NCBI GenBank assembly: GCA_025935445.1
Contig: JAICVG010000061.1
Location: 1 to 6,598 of the forward strand
DNA length: 6,598 bases
Reading direction: 5' to 3'
DNA from: Nitrososphaera sp.
GTDB taxonomy: Archaea > Thermoproteota > Nitrososphaeria > Nitrososphaerales > Nitrososphaeraceae
Part shown: in pieces, positions 1 through 5,648 of the stretch
Layout: each line of letters starts with the position of its first letter
Numbering within the stretch: position 1 is the first letter of the stretch
Position numbers and translations under genes: made by a program
Notes under the pieces: model-generated
Databases searched by the model: none
Told to the model about the DNA's origin: nothing
What the model saw: the letters and a program-made list of their open reading frames with translations, nothing else

Positions 1-547
1 CAGTAGTAGGAGCAGTCAAGTCGGGCTGCTCTGGCTGAGGAGGCAGAGGTTGCTGAGGAGGCTGCTCTTCTTTGGGAGGCTGCTCTGGCTGAGGAGGCTG
101 CTCTTCTTTGGGAGGCTGCTCTGGCTGAGGAGGCTGCTCTGGCTGAGGAGGCTGCTCTTCTTTGGGAGGCTGCTCTGGCTGAGGAGGCTGCTCTGGCTGA
201 GGAGGCTGCTCTGGCTGAGGAGGCTGCTCTTCTTTGGGAGGCTGCTCTGGCTGAGGAGGCTGCTCTTCTTTGGGAGGCTGCTCTGGCTGAGGAGGAGGAT
301 TGTCCTCGCTTATGGAGTCTTCTGTTGTTAGAGTAGAGCTAGGGGTCTCATCGTCATTACTACTATCTTCAGACGCTTCATCATCACCAGTCTGTTCTTG
401 ACTATCTACCATGTTAACTCGACCATCCTCAACTTCAGCAGCTTGTTCTTGTCCGTATGCCCTGTTATCAAATGATAAATTATGCATGTAAGAATAATAT
501 TGGATGGATCCTGAAAGCAAAAGAATAATACAAGCGAAAGACTTCAA
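1..547 (-). CDS. Secreted acidic protein with Pro-rich hexapeptide repeats (3' end outside window)
   Basis: No known family is recognised. Reading leftward from a TTG at 547, 182 codons are open to the window edge. Residues 1-32 look like a Sec signal peptide: Lys2, a hydrophobic core FACIILLLSG, then a polar stretch ending RAYG|QEQ, a cleavage style common in soil Nitrososphaeria. Residues 33-83 form a low-complexity acidic linker with 18 Asp/Glu, one Arg and no Lys. Residues 85-174 are fifteen hexads of the types PPQPEQ and PPKEEQ, after which PDLTAPTT leads out of the window. The product is probably exported, with an extended spacer-like segment; whatever domain follows is not visible. An in-frame ATG at 658 would add 37 residues (MLLLLIGLHESVF...), but the TTG start gives the more normal signal peptide. 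The gene is divergent from the ABC transporter. I am confident that it is a coding frame, less so about the start, and make no claim about function. Confidence 0.72.
   Translation of the reverse strand, partial: MKSFACIILLLSGSIQYYSYMHNLSFDNRAYGQEQAAEVEDGRVNMVDSQEQTGDDEASEDSSNDDETPSSTLTTEDSISEDNPPPQPEQPPKEEQPPQPEQPPKEEQPPQPEQPPQPEQPPQPEQPPKEEQPPQPEQPPQPEQPPKEEQPPQPEQPPKEEQPPQQPLPPQPEQPDLTAPTT
26..295 (-). repeat. 18-bp coding tandem repeat, 15 units of two alternating types
   Basis: On the minus strand this is exactly 15 units of 18 bases. Type A is CCTCCTCAGCCAGAGCAG (PPQPEQ) and type B is CCTCCCAAAGAAGAGCAG (PPKEEQ). Read 5' to 3' on the coding strand, the order is A B A B A A A B A A B A B X A, where X is a degenerate unit (PPQQPL). 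The nine A copies are identical to each other at every base, as are the five B copies. There are no synonymous differences, which suggests recent duplication or homogenisation. The unit is a multiple of three, so gain or loss keeps the frame. Confidence 0.93.
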
Positions 548-693
548 AGAATAATAATTATAATTACTCGTTATTAGAGTGAGAATTGTTATTACCTTAC
601 AAGCTAATTCTCTTGCAAGAAACACCGACTCATGTAAACCAATCAACAATAAAAGCATATACTGTCCTCAACATGCAGTAGGAATTCGCCATG

Positions 694-703
694 TCTATAT
701 ATA
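694..703 (+). promoter_or_regulatory. TATA-like archaeal promoter element between divergent genes
   Basis: TCTATATATA lies about 33 bases before the ATG at 732. With the usual archaeal spacing of roughly 25 bases from TATA box to transcription start, the mRNA would begin only a few bases before that ATG, giving a nearly leaderless transcript. The core is a near-palindrome (TATATATA), so it could also serve the minus-strand secreted-protein gene. A start near 672 on that strand would place the alternative ATG at 658 just downstream. No clear BRE was recognised on either side, so orientation is uncertain. Confidence 0.45.
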
Positions 704-731
704 CCCGCTAAACTTATTTGAATATATTCTG

Positions 732-1484
732 ATGAGCAAGGAAGTCGATAGAAAAAGAATTCACCCTTCCTACCAGCATGAGACCAAAAGTGAGGAAAAT
801 GTAGCGATGCAAGCAAAGAGACTATTCAAAATATACGAGTCTGCTGCTGGAAGAGTGATAGCATTAAGAGATGTCAGTTTCAAGGTAAACAAGGGTGAGT
901 TTGTAGCTATCGTTGGACCTTCCGGGAGCGGTAAATCAACGCTTTTGAATATGATTGGCGCCTTGGACAGGCCAACTTCTGGAAGGGTTTTCATTGGGGG
1001 TGTCGATATCTTCTCATTGAGTGATTCTGAAATTGCAACTATACGAAACAGAATGATTGGCTTTGTGTTCCAGTCTTACAATCTAATTAACAGAACTACA
1101 GTTCAAAGAAATGTTGAGCTACCAGCGATAATTAAAGGCATGAGCCGCAGCAACCGCATTCGTCGTGCTAAAAAGCTTCTTGAAATGCTGGGCATAGGAG
1201 ATAAAGCCAATTTCAAACCCTCCACTTTAAGTGGAGGGCAGCAGCAGCGCTTAGCAATAGCCAGAGCATTAATGAATAACCCTACAATAATTCTAGCAGA
1301 TGAACCTACTGGCAATTTGGACACAAAGACTGGAAAAGAAGTCTTTAACTTTCTCCGCATTCTTTCGCAAAAGTACAGAAGAACTATTGTTATGGTAACT
1401 CATAATCCTGAGCTTGCAGAAGCCACTGATAGAGCCATCTACATTAAAGATGGAACAGTCGAAAAAGAGGTTTTGAACCATTGA
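732..1484 (+). CDS. ABC transporter ATP-binding protein, MacB/LolD/FtsE type
   Basis: This is the cytoplasmic ATPase subunit of an ABC transporter, pairing with the permease encoded next. Numbered from the ATG at 732 (250 aa), it has Walker A GPSGSGKST at 62-70, the Q-loop glutamine in VFQSYNLI at 114, signature LSGGQQQR at 166-173, Walker B IILADEP at 186-192 followed by TGNLD, and the switch histidine in MVTHNPELAE at 224. All catalytic elements are intact. The LSGGQQQR, ADEPTGNLD and VFQSYNLI forms are typical of the MacB/LolD group. The frame is open from 579, but those extra 51 residues do not resemble the family. The ATG at 732 lies just after a TATA element. An ATG at 807 (225 aa, near the usual family length) with GAGG upstream is a real alternative; residues 1-25 would then be untranslated. 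The gene ends with tandem stops TGA TAA. The substrate cannot be predicted. Confidence 0.93.
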   Translation: MSKEVDRKRIHPSYQHETKSEENVAMQAKRLFKIYESAAGRVIALRDVSFKVNKGEFVAIVGPSGSGKSTLLNMIGALDRPTSGRVFIGGVDIFSLSDSEIATIRNRMIGFVFQSYNLINRTTVQRNVELPAIIKGMSRSNRIRRAKKLLEMLGIGDKANFKPSTLSGGQQQRLAIARALMNNPTIILADEPTGNLDTKTGKEVFNFLRILSQKYRRTIVMVTHNPELAEATDRAIYIKDGTVEKEVLNH

Positions 1485-1486
1485 TA

Positions 1487-1508
1487 AACCAAAGTACTTC
1501 GGTGTTTG
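1487..1508. repeat. Imperfect palindrome just after the ATPase gene
   Basis: AAACCAAAGTACTTCGGTGTTT reads almost the same on both strands: arms AAACC and GGTGTTT with one extra T, around a palindromic AAGTACTT core. It lies 3 bases after the ATPase stop codon. It could be an operator-like binding site or a weak processing hairpin. The loop would be small and no T-run follows immediately, so it is not a convincing terminator. The rest of the 157-base gap to the permease holds no credible gene; a TTTTTTAT stretch near 1565-1572 is a weak candidate for an internal promoter. Confidence 0.3.
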
Positions 1509-1641
1509 ATTGGGTTGAGTCGGGTTGCTCGCTTAATGCAATGCCGCTTGCGCAGAAGATGTCTGTTTTTTATCTGCCTGCAACTTCTAGACCAACAAGA
1601 GCAAAAACCAAAAGAAAAGAAGAGAAGGACTTGCGTGCTAA

Positions 1642-2922
1642 ATGAATATCCAGGAGATCTTCCTATTATCATTCGATGCTTTAAAGGATAGAAAAGTAAG
1701 ATCAATCCTTACTATACTCATGGTTGTGGTGGGAAGCAGTCTCATGGTTGCGCTTAATGGACTTAGTGCTGGATTTGGCAAGTTCATTGATGAATCCTTT
1801 AGTTTGCTTGCTCCAAATATACTGTTTGTGTCAAGTGCTCAGCAGGATGAGTCCGCCTCTGGTCCTTTTGGAGGTGGTGGAGGCCCGCCACCTACTCCTA
1901 AGATTACACTAAACGCTGCAGTTGAGACCCGGATACGCTCTCTTCCTTTTGTAAGCGATATCATCTCATCTTATCAAGGTCAAGTACAGCTAGAATCATC
2001 GGGCAAGACTCTTTCCACCTCTGTTTTTTCTATTGATCCGGCCAAGCTCAACGTCATAGCACCCACTATAGAATATGAAGAAGGTTCTGCAATACGCTCA
2101 AATGATCCTTCTGCCATTTACATAGCTGACCAGATAGCCTATCCCCCAGGTGAGAATGCGCCTTTTGCAACCTTAGGTCAAACGATGAGAGCTACATATT
2201 CATTCGTTGATGAAAATGGCAACCAGCAAGAAGAGTCTAGAAGCTTTGTGGTAAAAGCAATAATGAAGCCAACGGGTAATCCAACAATTGATAACGCAGT
2301 TGTATTCAATGAAGATGCGGGGAATGCTTTGATGCATAAATCCGGCAAATTTGACGGTTTCTTGGTAGCTGCAGAATCAGGCGAGTTTGTGAATAACGTT
2401 GAAGAGGAAATAAGGAAACTATATGGAAATGATATAGGCATAACATCTCCAGAGGCGATACTAGAGACGATAAGGCAGTTTACAGGTGGGTTCACGGTTT
2501 TCATACTAGGAATTGCGCTTGTAGCCCTTCTTGTAGGAGCAGTAGGAATCATTACGACCCTCTATACATCAGTAATGGAAAGGACAAAGGAGATAGGCAC
2601 TATGAAGGCTATTGGAGCGCAAAATAGTAACGTCCTCAGCCTTTTCATGGCAGAAGCTTTGATGATAGGCATTCTTGGAGCCACTTCTGGACTGCTTGCA
2701 GGTATCGCCGGAGGCTATGTGTTGACTGCGGGAATAGGCTCAGCTGGAGGACCTGATGGAGGTGGCGGGAGTAATGGTCCACCCAATATATCACCCGTCT
2801 TCCTTCCTACCGACTTAGCAACCGTATGGGGTATATCTGTTGGCCTCAGTCTTATTGCAGGCATATATCCCGCATGGAAGGCGTCAAGGCTATCTCCCAT
2901 TGTGGCCCTTAGAAGAGAGTAA
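1642..2922 (+). CDS. MacB/FtsX-type ABC transporter permease
   Basis: This is the membrane subunit (426 aa) partnering the upstream ATPase. The order is: TM1 at about 21-43 (SILTILMVVVGSSLMVALNG); a long extracytoplasmic MacB_PCD-like domain at about 44-280; TM2 at about 283-305; the conserved cytoplasmic loop ERTKEIGTMKAIGAQ at 313-327; TM3 at about 333-362; an outer loop; TM4 at about 392-412; and the hallmark C-terminal tail PAWKASRLSPIVALRRE. Family members are mechanotransmission exporters or lipoprotein/peptide movers rather than classical channel transporters. Two Gly/Pro-rich stretches, at 74-86 (GPFGGGGGPPPTP) and 369-385 (GGPDGGGGSNGPPNISP), both fall outside the cell by this topology. 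A TAA immediately precedes the ATG, so no longer start exists; AGAGAAGGA about 13 bases upstream is a weak ribosome site. The ATPase is a separate polypeptide, unlike the fused MacB of proteobacteria. The substrate is unknown. Confidence 0.92.
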   Translation: MNIQEIFLLSFDALKDRKVRSILTILMVVVGSSLMVALNGLSAGFGKFIDESFSLLAPNILFVSSAQQDESASGPFGGGGGPPPTPKITLNAAVETRIRSLPFVSDIISSYQGQVQLESSGKTLSTSVFSIDPAKLNVIAPTIEYEEGSAIRSNDPSAIYIADQIAYPPGENAPFATLGQTMRATYSFVDENGNQQEESRSFVVKAIMKPTGNPTIDNAVVFNEDAGNALMHKSGKFDGFLVAAESGEFVNNVEEEIRKLYGNDIGITSPEAILETIRQFTGGFTVFILGIALVALLVGAVGIITTLYTSVMERTKEIGTMKAIGAQNSNVLSLFMAEALMIGILGATSGLLAGIAGGYVLTAGIGSAGGPDGGGGSNGPPNISPVFLPTDLATVWGISVGLSLIAGIYPAWKASRLSPIVALRRE

Positions 2923-2963
2923 TTTTATCCTTGTCATTGAATGGCTCGGTTCTATGAAATCTG

Positions 2964-3066
2964 TAGGGTTATCGTAAAATTCCATCAGCAGATGTGAGAG
3001 GATCTACAAATAACCCATCATAATTTTGAGCTAAAGTTCTATGTACAAAAACCAAACGATACCCTA
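2964..3066. repeat. Long-range imperfect inverted repeat in convergent intergenic region
   Basis: TAGGGTTATCGT at 2964-2975 pairs with ACGATACCCTA at 3056-3066, giving 11 complementary positions with one bulged T and enclosing 80 bases. The left arm also has a competing partner: GGGTTAT (2966-2972) is complementary to ATAACCC (3010-3016), so two mutually exclusive stems are possible. It sits in the 160-base gap between the stop codons of the permease and the reductase, which otherwise shows no gene. Part of this could be chance in AT-rich DNA. Confidence 0.4.
3043..3060 (-). terminator. Possible T-rich terminator of the tldD-tldE-reductase operon
   Basis: On the minus strand, TCGTTTGGTTTTTGTAC follows the reductase stop codon by about 22 bases. 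Archaeal termination often needs only a T-rich stretch, without a stem-loop, and this is the most T-rich run after that gene. On the plus strand the permease stop is followed directly by a short ATTTTATCC run at about 2922-2930, which is an even weaker candidate for that direction. Confidence 0.25.
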
Positions 3067-3082
3067 TTGCAATATTTTCAGA

Positions 3083-4297
3083 CTAGCTCTTCAAAACCAT
3101 GTTGAACAATTGACGTGCCGCCATCTTGGGGTGGTGTAGTGCAAGCTTCATCATATTCAATGTAGTAAAATCTGCTTTGATAAAGTCCAAAAATTCTTGG
3201 ACACTCATATCCCGTAGAATTTCAATCTCTTTGTCCCATTCCTCGTCAGTCAATCCAAGCCAGCGCATCTGCACCTTAAGAGCCGAGTGTATCTTAGACT
3301 CTGCCTTCGCCTTCCATGATCGTTCATATTCCAGCAAAGACTCCCTATCAGAGTTCTGCGAAAGCGAGTCGGCTCCGACCTTCCCTGCAAGCCTCCCAAA
3401 ATCGATCGCATAGCGTATCCCTTCCAGCACCAGCGGATTTGATTGGCCGGCCGAGTCGCCGACCATTATCAGCCCATCGGCAATACTACTACGCCTCATG
3501 CCTTCGTTTGGTATGAATCCATAATGCAGTTCTAGGGGTTGTATCTTCCCATCCCCGACCGCATCAAGGGGCTTGAACCTTTTTTCAATTATTTTGTGCA
3601 ATTTTTCAAGGGGCTCTGCACTTGATTCCGGTCTGCCAACGCCCACTCCAATTCTCACCCTATTTGTTGAGAGAGGAAATAGCCATGCATATCCAGCATC
3701 TGAATACTTTTGCCCTACCATGAGAACCCACGTGGTGCTGTCTATATTGTCGCAATAGCATTCATATTCTGCGCCTACTCCATAGCGCTTCCATTGGCCA
3801 GCCACTCCAGCTTTGCGTCCAACAAACGTGCTAAAGCCGCTTGCATCTATAACTAAAGTTGAGCGCACAGTTAACTTTCCCTTTGGTGTGTTTGCCTTGA
3901 CACCGGCGACTCTGAGGCCGTCTTTGATAACATCAATGACATCGCTCTTTACCATCAATTGAACGCCCTGCTTTGCTGCAAGAAAAGCAAGATGCTGGTA
4001 CGTACCTCTAATGTCAAGCACACATGATTTAGAGACATTGCCTGTGATGAGGACATCATTTGAAGGCGATACAAAGCGGTAATTCTGAATCGGGTTGTAA
4101 AACTTGCTTGGTATGCCTAGCCTCTCCATTTCAGAAATCCAAGTTACGCCGCTTGTCCTGATGTTGTGTGCGATAGACTGGTCCTTTTCAAACAGAACTA
4201 CTTTTGCTCCACCCTTTGCTGCTGCGTAAGCAGCTGAAAGTCCTGCAGGTCCTCCACCAACTACTGCAATATCAAATTTTTCTTCTTTTTCTTCCAT
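3083..4297 (-). CDS. Geranylgeranyl reductase family FAD-dependent oxidoreductase
   Basis: This flavoprotein (404 aa) belongs to the family that saturates double bonds of prenyl chains, in archaea mainly the geranylgeranyl groups of membrane ether lipids and probably also quinone side chains. An N-terminal dinucleotide-binding fold is seen at 8-38 (IAVVGGGPAGLSAAYAAAKG, then an acidic residue at the end of the second strand in LFEKD). The family motif YxWxFP followed by GxG is present as YAWLFPLSTNRVRIGVGVG at about 203-221. The second FAD site is GDSAGQSNPLVLEGI at 280-294. The C-terminal 60 residues are helical and charged. After the first FAD segment, where I expect a Cys/Gly-containing motif in many members, this protein reads NIRTSGVTW, so its substrate may differ from the lipid enzymes. 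It lies 10 bases after tldE in the same direction, so it is very probably cotranscribed. The start is the ATG after an A-tract; AGGATGA about 10 bases upstream may act as its ribosome site. Exact substrate is unresolved. Confidence 0.88.
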   Translation of the reverse strand: MEEKEEKFDIAVVGGGPAGLSAAYAAAKGGAKVVLFEKDQSIAHNIRTSGVTWISEMERLGIPSKFYNPIQNYRFVSPSNDVLITGNVSKSCVLDIRGTYQHLAFLAAKQGVQLMVKSDVIDVIKDGLRVAGVKANTPKGKLTVRSTLVIDASGFSTFVGRKAGVAGQWKRYGVGAEYECYCDNIDSTTWVLMVGQKYSDAGYAWLFPLSTNRVRIGVGVGRPESSAEPLEKLHKIIEKRFKPLDAVGDGKIQPLELHYGFIPNEGMRRSSIADGLIMVGDSAGQSNPLVLEGIRYAIDFGRLAGKVGADSLSQNSDRESLLEYERSWKAKAESKIHSALKVQMRWLGLTDEEWDKEIEILRDMSVQEFLDFIKADFTTLNMMKLALHHPKMAARQLFNMVLKS

Positions 4298-4311
4298 TTT
4301 TTTTTACTCAT
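4297..4311 (-). other. A9 homopolymer at the tldE-reductase junction
   Basis: On the minus strand the tldE stop overlaps an ATG (ATGA at 4311-4308), followed by GT and nine A residues (4305-4297), the last of which is the A of the annotated reductase ATG. The ATG at 4311 is out of frame with the reductase by one base. A ten-A version would join it in frame, giving MSKKK ahead of MEEKEEK. A homopolymer here is a plausible site for transcript slippage or a sequencing length error. Confidence 0.5.
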
Positions 4312-5648
4312 CCTGTAGTAAAGGAGATGCCATCGAACCGCATATAGGGCAGTATGGAGCCATAAATCGCTTTTCGCTCTCTTGATATACCATTTAGTCG
4401 GCGTAGCGCCTCAAAGACATTGCCAGCCACCATGACTTCCTTCACTGCATGTTTTATCGTGCCATTCATAACCAGCCGGCCGCCTTTTACAACGCCCGAA
4501 AAATCGCCGGTAACCGGATTTACGTTGCCAGAAAACCTGCTTATTATTATACCCTTATCTATTTCAGACACTAGTGTATCAAGACTTGATCTCATAGGCT
4601 TTACCAGAAAATTGGTTGTCGACACAGTTGGCGGCGAGCTTGTCGATCCACCTGCGTTGCCTGTGCTCCTTACACCATCTTTACTTGCTGTGTGCGTATT
4701 GTATAGAAACTTTTTGAGAATGCCATTTTCTATTACAACATTTCGACGGTGGAAAACACCTTCTCTGTCAAAGCTTGATGCATTAAGTCCCTCCACGTTA
4801 GTTGCGTCATCTTCTACTGTCAGCAAATCAGATGCTACCTTTCTGCCTATCTTGCCTGCAAAGAGGCTAGATTTTTTCTGCACAGTGTCCGAATTGATAG
4901 CATACGCAACTACTTCCTCTATCATTTCATTTGCAGCCATAGGAGTTAGCAGCATTTCTCCCTTGAAGCTTTCCTCTAACTTGCGTGTACCAAGCGACTT
5001 GACTACTGTCTGTGCAAACTCGGTTGCAGTATTGCACACATCAATGTCTTTGATATAATGCGAGCCGCCAACTTGGTAGTCAAAGCTTGAGATTTCAGTG
5101 TCTTCTATTGCCATGCCCATTATCGACCACGAAAAGACGCTTGCCTTTTCTTTGAGTTCTATCCCATTCGAGTTTGCAAGTGCATCCGTGGCTACCTGGG
5201 CGCTAAAGTTGCCGCTGTCGACGCTTACTCTGTTGTCATACAATTTGGCAGATTTGAGCATCTCAGCTGCCTTCCTTGCAGCATCTAATGTCTGAAATGA
5301 GTCAGCATTTCTATCGTATATACCGCGGAGTGACTTTGACTTTGACTTTGACCTACCTGGAAGGACATTGTGCCTGTCCTTTGGACTTGCGTGTGCAACC
5401 TTGATCGCCATAGCCGCTGCATCTCTTATTCCGCTTTTGGCTAGATCGTTGGTAGAGTAAAAACCAATCGAGCCATCAAGCACGACCCTAACGCCTATGG
5501 AGCTTGTCCTCTGCGACTTGGCTTGCTTGACATCGTTATTCTCTATGAATACCTCGGATTCGTTGTTGATAGCCCCATAGGCTTCTGCGTCACTTGCTCC
5601 AAGAGCCTCAGCCTGCTTTATCGCGTATTGCAAAAGATCTAGAATCAC
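4308..5648 (-). CDS. tldE: TldE/PmbA family protein, non-catalytic partner of TldD
   Basis: This is the second subunit of the TldD/TldE peptidase; in E. coli the pair trims microcin B17 leader peptides and degrades CcdA antitoxin. The 446 aa from the GTG at 5648 match the family's usual ~450. The N-terminal domain (ASDAEAYGAINNESEVFIEN, then SSIGVRVVLDGSIGF) fits the PmbA/TldD N-terminal fold. The region MLLTPMAANEMIEEVVAYAI aligns by position with the zinc helix of TldD but lacks HExxxH, as expected for TldE. Further features are the glycine-rich STGNAGGSTSSPP, the FSGNVNPVTGDFSG segment and the C-terminal GSILPYMRFDGISFTTG. The GTG start overlaps the tldD stop as GTGA and has GGAGG 9 bases upstream; an ATG at 5678 (456 aa) is possible but lacks such a site. 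A hexanucleotide repeat encodes SKSKSKS in the middle. The natural peptide substrate in archaea is unknown. Confidence 0.9.
   Translation of the reverse strand: MILDLLQYAIKQAEALGASDAEAYGAINNESEVFIENNDVKQAKSQRTSSIGVRVVLDGSIGFYSTNDLAKSGIRDAAAMAIKVAHASPKDRHNVLPGRSKSKSKSLRGIYDRNADSFQTLDAARKAAEMLKSAKLYDNRVSVDSGNFSAQVATDALANSNGIELKEKASVFSWSIMGMAIEDTEISSFDYQVGGSHYIKDIDVCNTATEFAQTVVKSLGTRKLEESFKGEMLLTPMAANEMIEEVVAYAINSDTVQKKSSLFAGKIGRKVASDLLTVEDDATNVEGLNASSFDREGVFHRRNVVIENGILKKFLYNTHTASKDGVRSTGNAGGSTSSPPTVSTTNFLVKPMRSSLDTLVSEIDKGIIISRFSGNVNPVTGDFSGVVKGGRLVMNGTIKHAVKEVMVAGNVFEALRRLNGISRERKAIYGSILPYMRFDGISFTTG
5332..5352 (-). repeat. Short hexanucleotide repeat coding for SKSKSKS in tldE
   Basis: The plus strand has (GACTTT)3 followed by GAC. 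On the coding strand it specifies alternating Ser-Lys within GRSKSKSKSLRG, a basic patch between the N-terminal and central parts of TldE, probably a surface loop. The unit is a multiple of three, so copy-number changes would keep the frame. Confidence 0.8.

Noticed and set aside
26..295. Regularly spaced repeats that might be a CRISPR array
   Set aside because: The units are contiguous 18-base words without spacers, in frame in a coding sequence with a signal peptide.
50..331. Plus-strand open frame coding for Leu/Arg-rich repeats (RRLLWL, FFGRLL)
   Set aside because: It is the complement of the Pro-rich repeat; any frame across an 18-base stop-free unit stays open. It has no promoter or family resemblance, and the minus frame has a signal peptide and acidic linker.
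579..731. N-terminal extension of the ABC ATPase to the ATG at 579
   Set aside because: The 51 extra residues do not resemble any ABC N-terminus and span the divergent promoter region with its TATA element. ATG 732 is better placed.
1506..1691. Small plus-strand gene in the gap between ATPase and permease
   Set aside because: It is Arg/Cys/Lys-rich without family resemblance, overlaps the permease start in another frame, and has no ribosome site. It is most likely a chance open frame.
2923..3082. Small RNA or tRNA gene in the convergent gap
   Set aside because: No cloverleaf, CCA end or box C/D or H/ACA motifs could be found; only the inverted repeats are reportable.
4420..5058. 212-codon plus-strand frame opposite tldE
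   Set aside because: It is antisense to a well-supported TldE gene, and its composition is what the reverse strand of that gene would give.
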